From contig SDOX01000005.1 in NCBI GenBank assembly GCA_004565275.1, forward strand, positions 1,090,765 to 1,154,764: a stretch of DNA of 64,000 nt. The letters are read 5' to 3'. The position numbers and the translations under genes were made by a program. Shown here in pieces: positions 10,757 through 21,355 of this stretch; the first letter of the stretch is position 1, and each line of letters starts with the position of its first letter. The notes beneath the pieces are model-generated. The model did not search any database. It saw nothing but the letters and a program-made list of their open reading frames with translations, and was not told where the DNA came from. This DNA is from Nannochloropsis salina CCMP1776 (Eukaryota; Sar; Eustigmatophyceae; Eustigmatales; Monodopsidaceae).

Positions 10757-13700
10757 TTACAAAAGGCGAAATCTTTCGCCCACCATGTACACTACACATT
10801 CATTTTGCAATTGTCTCACGCATCCACGGAGCATATTTTCTTGTGCAGTATTGTGAGCGAGGTCAAGGTGCGCCAACATTTCACTAACAGTCAATCCATT
10901 CGGCCGGGCAGTCAACAACTTGATCACTTTTGCAGTGCTTGGTAGTAATTTCTGCTCTGGGACACGAATCCTCGTAGCAGCAACTTGCACGGATGCGTCT
11001 TGCTTTTTTGGCGTCATTTTTGCAGTCTCAGCCTTTGTTTGAACGTGGCCTCGCGCAGGAGAGGGTGAGATGGAAGGCTTCAGAGCACCTGGTGTGGAGA
11101 CGACTGAGATTGGCGTCTGTCGCTGTGTCCATGAATCAACCGCACTATGAAGACGTGAAGTGTCATTAAGCCTTTTTCCTTGTGTAGCATAACTATCAGC
11201 AGACACGCCGTCTTCGCAAGAATCTCCCCCAATTTCCATGAGTGATCGACAAATATCCCTGGGGCTATCATTTTGCAGGTAACTGGGTTGGTAAGGCTTC
11301 TTGATATCGCTTCCTTGGGGTAAGGTGCTGTCCGTCTCGCTGTCTTGACTACCCTTACTATTCGTACGGCGTCCCTGCAATGCATTGTCCATGGCAAGAG
11401 AGGCTGGACGCTTCCGTGTAGTCATCCACTCGCCATCTCCTGCCGAGCCTACTAAAGATTGAGACGAATCCGGCGCCCGAGAAGGAGGTCGAGTATGCGC
11501 CTGACGCGCTTGCATCGTGTTCTGTTGACAGGTGAGGAATATGCGACACGTTTCCACATCACCCCAGGACGCTTCTTTTCCTTGCCAAAATTCTGGGACG
11601 GCTATCTTGATGTCCCTGGTCATGTATATATCAAAAGGTCTGCTGCTTCTTCCGCGGCCTCCACAGGGAGGTGTATCATTCGGAAATGAAACTAATCGTG
11701 CTGCAGTTGGAGTCTCGATTGCAGCAGGGAGACTTTCCATCGCGTCGTGTGTGTTTGTCTTTGTGCTCTGTAATGTGGCCATTGCCTGAACCACCGCGTC
11801 CAGGAGTCCCGGTGGGAAGGCTATGCGGCTCCAGTCTAAAGGCAAACCGTGCAAGAAGCATTGAGCCAAGTAATTCCGCACAGTTCCCTCTTGAATGGGT
11901 TTCGGTCTGTTGTTCGCGATTTCACGTATACTCTTGCCTTGTTCCATGTACAAATGGTGTGCCTCCAAATAACTAGGTCGTAAGACGCCTGTCGCTGCTG
12001 TCTTGTCGGCAAGGACGGCCTCTCCTATCCGAACGTCTGCCGCACCAGAAAGGGCCGACGTTATTTGTAGACAATCGGTCGTCAAACCCAGTTCCTTGCT
12101 CTTCTTTTGAATCACGTCCAAGAATGCCTGTCCGTAGCGCTGTATCTTTGTCTCCCCCCACCCCCCTACTTCGCGCAATTTTTCCACGGTGGTGGGACGA
12201 ACCAAGGCCAACTGTCGGAGAAAGGATTCGTCGGAAATCTGATACGCCTTGGTTCCATTCGGCGCATTTCGGGCTTGCTGAGTTCGCACTTGCATTAAAG
12301 CTTGAAGCACATTTTCTTCCTTTGCCCGGGCCGCCATTCGTTCCTCTTCCCGCTGCCGCCGAGCTTCCTCCCTCGCTTCCAAGCGCTGCTGCTGCACCCG
12401 AAGCTGGCCCTCGGCCTCGACGAGCCCTTGAGAGGCCACCATAGGTGTCAACGTTGCCGACGGGTCTCCCAAGAACAAGCGGCCCTTCGCGGTCAACTCC
12501 AGGATCTGGATCACCCCGTTGGCGCCTTGCAGCTGCCGGTATTCCACGTATCCCTCGTCCATCAACTGGTTCAGCCACGCTTTCCACCACGCCTCCCCGT
12601 GCTTGCTTTTCTTCGCCGCCCCCCAGGCTGGGTGGACTTTGATCCGATCAATGTCTGGGCGGGTGCGGATATCTTTCTGTTCGCTTGCCGCGAGCATGAG
12701 AAGCACTTTTTTGGAGCCGGCGCGCATCTTCTCCACAGCACCCAACACATGCCTGGCAGCATTTTGGTACTCCTCCTTAGGCAGGCTTCCCCGCACGACC
12801 CGACCTGGCTCCATGGCCGTTGCGGCGTCCATTTCCACGTTCAAGTCGCAATAGTCACAACAACGGTCGGTCCCCGCGGCCGCCTGCAGCGCGGCGGCAG
12901 AGGTCATTTCCCCGAAGTGTCGAAGGAGACTCTCCCGCCGACAGCCAGCATGACGGGCGAATTTTTGGACTTCTTGGACCTTGGCCATATTGCTCGCAGT
13001 CTGCTCTTCTGAGCTCCTTCCTTCTGGTTGCTCGCTTCCGTTCGTATGCGTGGCAAGGAAGTTCAGGATGCCGACGTCCTTTGTCCCCCAATACATGACG
13101 CACCTTGAGGGGAGACCGTCGCGACCCGCGCGACCTGTCATTTGCAGAAAATCTGTCCAAATGGAAATAGTGGTGAGTGTCTCAATCTTTGTGAGCATAA
13201 GTGGGAGCTTGCATTCAAAGCCGCTCCTTCCTATTGGGTCTAGAGCCAGCGTGACATACACTATCGATGATTCCCATCTGCCCCAATGCCCACTTCCTCT
13301 TTAACTTCATCCGAGGACCCTGCCGTATATTTCTTTTCTGCTTACCTTCCAGCGACTTGGTCAAGCCAAAACAAACAACCGTGCGCACGTCCGGCTTGTC
13401 TACCCCCATCCCAAACGCCACCGTCGCACACACGACCCGCACCTCGTCCCGCGACCACTGATTGTACACCTGCTGCCGCACCGTTGCCGACAAACCCCCG
13501 TGATAGGCTGATGCAGAGATACTTAATTTGTTCGTTAGGGCTGTGGCGAGCTCTTCGGCCTCCGCTTTGGTCAAAACGTAAACTATAGCCGAGCCAGCGC
13601 TGCCTCTCAAAATTCCGCCGAGATCCTCCATGGGCCCTCCGGGTGACTTGCTTTTCACGGTGTAATGGAGATTTGGGCGATTAATACCGGAGCGAATGAC

Positions 13701-14385
13701 GAGAGGATCGTCGAGACGCAGCTGTTGAACGATATCCTCTTGGACGTGGTGCGTTGCGGTTGCGGACACGGCGATGATTGGTACATCAGGAAGCTGTTCC
13801 TGCAGGCATGTGGGAGACGTCACACGGCCGACGTTGAAAAGCAGTTTTCTGGGCGAAAGATTCTACACAGGTACTACAACTTACCCGCAATTTGTAGAGC
13901 AACAAGTAAGCAGGGCGGAAATCATGTCCCCATTGACTGACACAGTGGGCCTCGTCTATCGCCAGGGCGGCCAGGCCTACGTTGTTATGCAAGGTGACCA
14001 AGGAATCCAGCCATCCTTCCAAACGCTCAGGTGTTACGTAAAGCAATGCGTAGTCTCCTCGCAGTGCCCCTTCAACTTCATCATTCGTGGCTGCTGACCC
14101 AACCGCAAGCGCGCTGATGCCATTTGCCCTCAAACCTGCCACTTGATCTTCGATCAGAGCGAGCAAAGGCGACACTACGACAGTCACACAGCGGTAACCC
14201 TTTTTATCTCGCAAAAGAAGGGAAGGCAATTGATAGCAGAGAGATTTTCCTCGGCCCGTGGCCATGAGGAGCAGACAATCTCGTCCATAGATGACTGTCT
14301 CAATCACCTCCCGTTGATGAGCGCGGAAAGCTTGAAAGCCCCAATACTGTTGTAGCACACTTTTTAGCTCCTCCTCGGTCGCCAT
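10757..14385 (-). CDS. RecQ-family DNA helicase with HRDC, HTH and C-terminal winged helix
   Basis: 3'-5' DNA helicase of 1116 residues. Model: complement(join(10757..13152,13346..13799,13885..14385)); introns of 193 and 85 nt restore continuous RecQ motifs (YKLR/EQLPDVP and TKSLE/DFLQMTGRAGRDG). Domains: ATPase with MATGRGKSLCYQLP (42-54) and DEAH (144-147), VSATATHHV, arginine finger in GRAGRDG, zinc-binding C...CCDYC (~390-420), RQC winged helix (~445-545), HRDC (~600-670), a HTH resembling the 'helicase helix-turn-helix' (~710-760, SIREIANNRPKPIQEGTV), a ~290-residue disordered serine/proline region, and a final winged-helix-like segment (NGLTVSEMLAHLDL ... VVYMVGERFRLL). The order is closest to WRN/bacterial RecQ but without an exonuclease domain. 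Confidence 0.93.
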
Positions 14386-14777
14386 AGCGCCGCCACCGAG
14401 GAGGAAGGTAGCCTATGAAGGTGAACATTACAAATGAGAATTCAAGGGAAAGTTGAGCCAGTGATGGCAAAGTAATGATGGTCGGCTGACTTGAGGTTTG
14501 GGCCGACCTCGAACTCACGGGCCCCGGGAAAGCGAGGGAGTGCTGTATGGGCCGGCGTAGGCGAAACCGAGAGTCAACAACAGTGGGAAAGGGGGGAGCT
14601 TGACCATGATAGAGCTTGACAATCTCCTAGTTTCTTCCCTTCGTTTTCAAAGATGGGTTCTCATTACCAGGCAGGGGCAGGTAAAGGTACTGATGATAAG
14701 CAAGCAAGAGGACAAAGGAGGCGGGAGGTTGATATGTGCTCCCTGCATTCAGCTCTTCAAGCATTTAATCATGGAGA
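14386..14777. other. Gap between RecQ and MetC-like gene
   Basis: RecQ leader and MetC 3' UTR, both read on the minus strand. No coding region. A GC-rich stretch at 14500-14570 contains a TTCGAGG motif on the minus strand but no cloverleaf I can pair. Confidence 0.35.
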
Positions 14778-16314
14778 TTATTGCTTTCCATTAACATTTC
14801 GCAAGACCGCGAATCCTCTCGCCAAGTCTGCTTTCAAATCTTCGATTTCTTCCAATCCAATATGATATCTTGCCGTGGGGCCTGTCAAAAAAGGTGAGAT
14901 TGGCTCAACAGAGCGTGTAATTGTCCGCGTCGTTGGGAGTACCAAGCTTTCATAACCGCCCCAGGAGGCGCCAATGGCAAACAGATGATAGCTATTCAGC
15001 ATGGCGTGCATGGCTGCCTCGGTATATTTGGGTGAAAAGACAACGGAAAAAAGCGAGCAGCATCCCGTGTAATCGCGCACGTAATATTCGTGCCCCGGAC
15101 ACGAGGGCAAGGCGGGATGGAGGATACGCTGGATATCCTCGGGAAATGTCTCGGAAAGAAAGCGTGCAATCTCAAGGCCCGCTCGCATTTGATGCTCAAG
15201 CCGGACGCCTAATGTCCGCGCCCCTCGAAGAGCGAGCCACACGTCATCAGGAGAGGCAACCTCTCCCAGCTCCTGAGCGCATTGTCGGACTCGCTCCCAG
15301 TCCCGTCGCGTGTTGACTATGATGGCTCCCAGCAAGGTATCGGAATGGCCGACGACGTACTTTGTCAAGGCCTGATAGAAGAGCGAGCGGAAAGAATCGG
15401 GTGAGGGGAACAAATTGCCAGTGAACGCGACGACGTTACGCCAGGAAACAAGGATCATCGCCTCGATAACGCACTATATGAGTCCCCATACCAACGAATA
15501 AATTTACCTGAACGCTCACATCTACCTCTCCCTTTTCGAAGGGTCGAAAGAAATGTACGCCGTAGGTATTGTCCAAGATGCTTGTCGCACCGTGCGCTCT
15601 CGCAACGTGAGCTATCGCACGCACGTCTACCACCTCAAAGGTATGCGAACCCGGACTTTCAATGTATACCACACTAGTGTTGGGTTTGATAAGAATCTCG
15701 ATATCTGTACCGGTAGCACTTGCATGATAGTAGCTAACGTCAACGTCGAAGCGCCGTAGCATGCCTTCCGCGAAGCCTCGGACGGGCCCATAGACAGAGT
15801 CGGGGAGTAAGACGTGGTCGCCCGCTTTTGTGTAGGCAAAAAGGGCTATCGTGCAAGCGGATAGCCCGGAACTTGTAATTTGGGCCCGGATGCCACCCTC
15901 AATGTTGGCTATCATATCTTCAAGCATATGATGCGTCTAAAATTGGTGCAAAGATGGATAAAAGGTAAAATAAATCCGCAACCCGCTCGCTGATGAGCTC
16001 ACTGTCATAGCCCTTTTTACTCTTCTACGCACCTGACTTCCATTTATACCGTAGGTCAGCTCTTGCTCAAAACGCTTTCGACCTGACCACGAGGCATTCC
16101 GCTCTTCTACCGTCGGAAAGAGCACTGTACTTCCACGTTGTACAGGCGGATTTACGAAGCAGTGGCCGACTGGCCGGGATAAATGGGTCAATCTTGTTCC
16201 CAGGCCGGAGGTTTGAATGATAGAGTGTTTTTTTTCCACATCTGTCGGCATCGCGATAGACAACAATAGTACTGCCAGCGCCACAAATGAGTAGGCACTC
16301 CCTGCTCTTTGCAT
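14778..16314 (-). CDS. metC: Cystathionine beta-lyase (MetC-type PLP enzyme)
   Basis: PLP-dependent Cys/Met-metabolism enzyme that cleaves cystathionine to homocysteine, pyruvate and ammonia in methionine synthesis. Model: complement(join(14778..15371,15508..15936,16033..16314)), introns of 136 and 96 nt, 434 residues, normal length plus a presequence. The splices rebuild LTYGINGSQ/THHMLED and SVQ/ALTKYVVGHSD; the lysine in TKYVVGHSD is the PLP Schiff-base residue, and YGPVRG and DNTYG are the other cofactor contacts. IESPGSHTFEV is characteristic of MetC rather than cystathionine gamma-synthase. The chosen ATG (16314) begins a hydrophobic N terminus (YSFVALAVLLLSIA) suggesting entry into the secretory/plastid route; a later in-frame ATG (PTDVEKK) would give a cytosolic form. 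Confidence 0.92.
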
Positions 16315-16796
16315 GTATAAAAGGAGAGATCCAAACGACCATCCAGAAAGTATCAAAGCTTTTCAATCGTGCGCACAAAGCATTTCATTGTTTGACAACG
16401 ATAAAACGTGGGGGGGGGAAAGTTGCCCTTTTCCTTACCAATGTCCTCGAGGGATAAGGGACAGCGAGTAGGGCGTGTCGGAGCCCGTTGCGTTGCTCCA
16501 GTCCCGGCCCCACAATGATAGCCACGCCGTCCGGAATATGTCGTTGCGCGTCCGTGTAGCGCTTTTTCTTATAATTTACCACAGTTGTTTGACTGACTGA
16601 TTAAATAATGCAGGACATTTGGATAGTGGGCGTTGCCATTTTGCCATCTAAGCCCGTGCCGTCCTCATCCCATGAACTTCAGCTTGAAGCAGTAAGGACT
16701 TGCCAGAACAGGCTGGGAAAGACCTCAGTGCGAAGAATGCTCTTTTCACTTATTTACTTCTTTCCCCAACTTGACACATTATTTGACAAGGCTAAA
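16315..16796. promoter_or_regulatory. Shared upstream region of MetC and E1 genes
   Basis: Divergent gap feeding cystathionine beta-lyase (minus) and the E1 (plus). A run of nine G lies at about 16410. The E1 frame is open leftwards to an ATG at 16608 (63 codons upstream of the chosen start), so part of this gap may be coding or a 5' intron. No specific factor site can be named. Confidence 0.4.
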
Positions 16797-19700
16797 ATGT
16801 TGAGATCAAGACAAAGGGACAAGCTTCGACCGTATTCGGTGCTTTACCTATTCCTCATCCATGTGCTGGTCCTCCTCGAACAGCAGCGTATTCATGCCTC
16901 TATTGTCGTCGATGAAGCCCTTTATTCGCGGCAGCTTTACGTCTTGGGACTGCCCGCGCAGCAAAGACTGGCCGCCTCAAACATTTTGGTGGTAGGATTA
17001 GGTGGTGTAGGGGTTGAAATCACCAAAAATGTGATCCTGGCTGGGCCTCAGTCTGTGACCCTCATAGACCCAACACCGGCAAGAATGGTGGACCTTGCTA
17101 CCCAATACTATCTCGACGAGACGAGCTTGGGGCAGTCGCGAGCCATGTGTAGCTTTGCCAAATTGAAAGAGCTGAATCCATTGGTACAGCTCGACCTGCT
17201 AGAGCCTTCGAGTATGGACATAGAAGCCGTCGCGGAGGCTATAGCGGCAAGCGGACGCAACTTCGATGTGATAGTAGCAGCGGACCAGGACAAGGCAAGC
17301 GAGGAAGCTCTGAATACGCTAGCCCGGCGTTTAAAGGCCAAATTTGTGGCCGCGCAGGCACCTGGTCTCTTTGGGTCCATCTTCTGCGACATGGGCGACG
17401 ACTTCACCGTCAACGACACGGACGGAAAGGAGGCAAAGACGGGCCTGCTCAAATCCTTCGATCCCCTGCCTGTGACAGGCGAGACCCTGGTGACATTGCG
17501 GGAAGGAGAGCGGCACGATCTAAGCAAAGGGGACCTTGTCTATTTCGAGCGCACGGCTGCCGAGGAAGACGGTCAGACAAAGGACGCAGTCCGAGCCGGC
17601 AGCGCGGCCCCAGACCTGGAGACGGACACCTTTACCGTTAAACGCATCGTCTCGCCCTCGTGTTTCACCGTCCCTGCTAGTGCCAACCTTGTCAAACAAG
17701 TCCACCAGTACTCCAACGGCCGTTTCCGGCAGCTCAAGCAGCCACTGCAGCTCGGATTCCAGCCCTTGACCTTGGCACGGCAGGCGATGCGGTCGGTGCC
17801 CACCGATTTTGGCAAAGCCAGTCTAGGGCGACAATTAACCCTCCATGCCTGCTTCGAGAGCTTAAGAAGGTTCAAGACACATGCAGGGGGAAGGCTACCC
17901 ATCCCCGGGAGCGCCACGGATGCTGCGGCCTTCAAAAAACTGGTCAAAAGCTGCGATGTTCTGAGCGACGTCATTAGCAGCCACTCTGCCGCAATGGCCG
18001 CCAGGTCTGCCGCGAAACGGCCCACCTCCAAGACCAAGGCACCAAGCCCACCCGTCTTGGACGAGCAGATTATGGAGATCTTTGCCCGCACCTGTCAAGG
18101 TTCGCTGGCGCCGATTTGCTCCTTTGTCGGGGGCACGGCAGCCCAGGAAGTGCTGAAGGCCTGCACGGGCACTTTCGTACCCCTCCAGCAATACCTCTTT
18201 TTCGACGCGGTGGAGGTTTTGACCCCGGAGAGCGGGAACGATGAATCGCCCGAGATTTTCTCGGCGAGTCTCCCCTCGGAAAAGGAGTGCGCCAGTCGCG
18301 GGGACAAGTATGATGGCATGCGAGCTGTGCTCGGGTCTCGCTTGATGAAATTGCTCCAAGACCAGGCTATCTTCGTGGTGGGCGCGGGGGCGATTGGCTG
18401 CGAACTGCTCAAAAATCTGGCTCTCATGGGCGTGGGGCCTCTGACGGTGACCGACAACGACTCGATCGAGAAGTCGAACCTGAATCGACAATTTCTGTTC
18501 CGTGAGAGGGACCTGGGGGCACCGAAATCTGAGGCAGCAGCACAAGCCGTCCAACGCCTGAACCCAGACGTGGAAGTCCGAGCGTTGGTGAGGAAGGTGG
18601 GAAAAGAGACGGAGGAATTCTTCGACGACAATTTCTGGTTCGGGCATGACGTGGTGGCAAACGCGCTGGACAACGTCGCCGCCCGCAAGTATGTGGATGG
18701 TCGCTGCGTCTACTACCGACGGCCGTTGCTGGAGAGTGGAACGGAGGGTACCAGCGGGAATGTGCAGGTCGTGGTGCCCTTTGTCACAGAATCCTACGGC
18801 TCCAGCGTGGACCCGCCCGAGGCCAGTATCCCGGTCTGCACCCTGAAGAGCTTCCCTTACATGATCGAGCACTGCATTCAATGGGCGCGTGACTTCTTCG
18901 ACGGCTACTTTCGCATTCAACCCGAGCGCTTGAACGACCTGATGGCGCGTCTGAGCGAAAACAGCCACAGAGGAGAGGAGGACGATGCCGCCGCTGCAGC
19001 TGTGTTGGCGAGCTTGCGGGCGCAAACCAGTGATGAAACCTTGCTGCGGGAGCTAGAGGGCTGTCTTGTCGATCTGGAGATATGGGACCCCGTGCCTTCT
19101 GCTCGCCGCTGCGTGAAGTGGGCCTTGGACCGGTTCCACGAATTGTATCAGAGCAACATCGTAGCCCTGTTGCGCGAACATCCCCGCGACAGCGTCACGG
19201 AGGACGGAGAGCCTTTCTGGTCGGGCGACCGGCGGATCCCAACCCCGATCGTTTTCGACCGGAGTGACCCCTTGCACATGGACTTCCTCCTATCCGCCGC
19301 CTTGCTCAAGGCGCGCGTCTTCAACGTGGTGGATCCGACCACGACTGTGGAGGGCATGAGTGAAACTGTGCAAGCCACGCTAGATGAGATTCTTGCCTCG
19401 GGGTACCAGCCCCCCACCGAGGTGGTACGGGCGGAGGAAGAGGAAGAAGGGGACCTGGAGGCCAAGGTGCAGCGCGAGTTTGAGGAAGTGCGGCTGACCA
19501 TCAAACGCATCGCCAAACGGGGAGGAGACAACGGCAAAGGGACGGAATGCGCAGCGGCGCGGACCAGGCCGGAAATGTTTGAAAAGGACCAGGACTGGAA
19601 CGGACACATCGCCTTCATTACGAGTGCGAGCAATCTTCGCGCTGCAAATTATGGCTTGGCACGTGCGGATCGCTTGCAGACGAAGAAAATAGCTGGGCGT

Positions 19701-20429
19701 ATCATTCCTGCGATTGCGACGACGACGGCGGTAGTTGCCGGATTGGCGAGCCTGGAACTGTGTAAGCTCGCTCAGCGAAGCTTGCTAGAAGAAGAGGAGG
19801 AGTATTCGGACTTGGAATCTCAAAACAAAGAAGAGAGATTGTCAAAGCAGCGACGGCGACATCGACGACATTATCCCCCTCTTCAAGCATATCGGAACGC
19901 CTTCATTAATCTGGCAGGGCCGTTTTTGGCGCTGACGCAGCCAATGGAAGCTCATCCGATTGCTTTAGGCGAGCAAGGAGAGGTGTACAATATGTGGGAT
20001 CGTCTGGAAGTAACGCCAAAAAAAGATATGACTCTCAAATCTCTACTAGCACATGCCTCAGAGAATTTTGGCCTGCAAATAACATCCGTGACTTTGCATG
20101 GCTCGCACATTTTGTATGCGGATTTTATGCATCCCGGCGACGACAATCCAATACTAGGTAAATCCATGACAGAGCTCGTTGAAGCCGCCATGAAGAGCGA
20201 GAATAGGGCAATAGTAAGAAAAGGAGTTGAAGGTACAAATATACAAGAGATGCCGCTACGGCGGCAGTTTGTAGATTTCGAGATTGAATGCGTAGATGAC
20301 GCGGGCGATGAAGTTGAAAGTCCACCGCTTCGATATTTTTTCCCTCACGTGAAAGAACGCAAGAGCAAGGGCAGAAGGCCGTTGGCACACCGCTGGTGGG
20401 GAGGAGTGCTCAAGGCAATTTCTAAGTAA
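16797..20429 (+). CDS. UBA1: Ubiquitin-activating enzyme E1 with signal-sequence-like N terminus
   Basis: ATP-dependent E1 that adenylates ubiquitin and passes it as a thioester to E2s; 1210 residues, intronless. The whole family layout is present: inactive adenylation half (VVGLGGVGVEITKN ~64), first catalytic half, active adenylation half (VGAGAIGCELLKNLALMG ~527, NLNRQFLFRERD), catalytic cysteine in IPVCTLKSFPYMIEH at about residue 681, AASNLRAANY, and a C-terminal ubiquitin-fold domain starting MWDRLEV. Odd features: before the canonical DEALYSRQLYVLG start lies a basic then hydrophobic stretch (YSVLYLFLIHVLVLL) ending IHASIV, just like a signal peptide, absent from cytosolic E1s; a low-complexity acidic/basic insert before the AYRNAFINLAGP motif; and a basic tail of about 27 residues. 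An alternative in-frame start at 16608 would bury this stretch internally. Possibly the symbiont-type E1 of plastid import. Confidence 0.93.
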   Translation: MLRSRQRDKLRPYSVLYLFLIHVLVLLEQQRIHASIVVDEALYSRQLYVLGLPAQQRLAASNILVVGLGGVGVEITKNVILAGPQSVTLIDPTPARMVDLATQYYLDETSLGQSRAMCSFAKLKELNPLVQLDLLEPSSMDIEAVAEAIAASGRNFDVIVAADQDKASEEALNTLARRLKAKFVAAQAPGLFGSIFCDMGDDFTVNDTDGKEAKTGLLKSFDPLPVTGETLVTLREGERHDLSKGDLVYFERTAAEEDGQTKDAVRAGSAAPDLETDTFTVKRIVSPSCFTVPASANLVKQVHQYSNGRFRQLKQPLQLGFQPLTLARQAMRSVPTDFGKASLGRQLTLHACFESLRRFKTHAGGRLPIPGSATDAAAFKKLVKSCDVLSDVISSHSAAMAARSAAKRPTSKTKAPSPPVLDEQIMEIFARTCQGSLAPICSFVGGTAAQEVLKACTGTFVPLQQYLFFDAVEVLTPESGNDESPEIFSASLPSEKECASRGDKYDGMRAVLGSRLMKLLQDQAIFVVGAGAIGCELLKNLALMGVGPLTVTDNDSIEKSNLNRQFLFRERDLGAPKSEAAAQAVQRLNPDVEVRALVRKVGKETEEFFDDNFWFGHDVVANALDNVAARKYVDGRCVYYRRPLLESGTEGTSGNVQVVVPFVTESYGSSVDPPEASIPVCTLKSFPYMIEHCIQWARDFFDGYFRIQPERLNDLMARLSENSHRGEEDDAAAAAVLASLRAQTSDETLLRELEGCLVDLEIWDPVPSARRCVKWALDRFHELYQSNIVALLREHPRDSVTEDGEPFWSGDRRIPTPIVFDRSDPLHMDFLLSAALLKARVFNVVDPTTTVEGMSETVQATLDEILASGYQPPTEVVRAEEEEEGDLEAKVQREFEEVRLTIKRIAKRGGDNGKGTECAAARTRPEMFEKDQDWNGHIAFITSASNLRAANYGLARADRLQTKKIAGRIIPAIATTTAVVAGLASLELCKLAQRSLLEEEEEYSDLESQNKEERLSKQRRRHRRHYPPLQAYRNAFINLAGPFLALTQPMEAHPIALGEQGEVYNMWDRLEVTPKKDMTLKSLLAHASENFGLQITSVTLHGSHILYADFMHPGDDNPILGKSMTELVEAAMKSENRAIVRKGVEGTNIQEMPLRRQFVDFEIECVDDAGDEVESPPLRYFFPHVKERKSKGRRPLAHRWWGGVLKAISK

Positions 20430-21355
20430 CCAAAGTCTGAGTATTGGAATGATGATTGAAAGTTTTTTTAAAGAAATCGGTAAGGCACACAATCAAACTG
20501 CGTCAACGAAAGCATACTCAGTATCCTTTGGTAGGTGCTTTCTCAGGCATGGTATTTACTTTTAAATTATTTTTTCTTGCATAGCAGTGTCGCAAGTAAT
20601 GGATACTAAAATTTCAACAATAATTGGAATTCTACCAGCACAAAGCCGTGGCGCACTGGCTCTAAATATGGGAGGCCTCCCGTCTCTCTCGAGGCCTCTG
20701 GTAATGTAGCTATGACTCACAATGCGCAAATCATCCCCACCGAATCACTTTAAACAATCGCCCGGTAAAATACCTGTTGTATGACCGAATCTTTTCATCG
20801 TCTTCTGGAGGGCGCATTTGCATCACCACGGACAAGACAATTGGCTGCAGGCTTCGGTCACCCTCGCCAGGCTACCCGGAGGATTGAAGCTTCCACCTTC
20901 GCCATATTCGAGTGCCCGATTCAAACATGGCTCCTGTTCTGAAGCGTACCATCAGCTCTCAGGGAGGCCAAAGTTTTGATGATGAGGTCCGCAATCTTTG
21001 GAGGTCCTCTTAACGGAGACTGCTGTAGCTTGAACGTCGTCTGCATTTTCTTTACCGTGATAATCAATCATCAACTCTCCCCTCAAAACAAGAAAACCGG
21101 AGCACTGCAAGGCAGCTGGAAGCTTCATTGTGGCAGAAGACAGTGAACATCGACAGCGCCGTCTGCCACCGTCACAATCTCCTCTGCCTATAGACGGTGC
21201 CGGCGACGGAAGTGACGCGCAAAATCTGGTCTTTTGCTTCAACCTTAAATCTTCCTCTCCTTGTGCACCCCCTTTCCTCCGCCTCGGCCGCCGTTGCCGT
21301 GGTCACACCGTCACTTGAGGAAGAGAGCGAAACACAAAGGGAGGCAGGTCAGGTG
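20430..21355. other. Gap between E1 and CD36-like gene
   Basis: About 0.9 kb. The left part is AT-rich 3' UTR-like DNA. A 96-codon minus-strand frame (20952-21242) has no recognised motif. The frame of the next gene is open leftwards to 21197 but contains no ATG before 21356. Confidence 0.35.

Noticed and set aside
14490-14570. tRNA-like TTCGAGG motif on the minus strand
   Set aside because: No acceptor or anticodon stem pairs at the right distances.
20952-21242. 96-codon minus-strand frame upstream of the CD36-like gene
   Set aside because: No recognisable domain or compositional signal; overlaps the likely 5' leader of the plus-strand gene.
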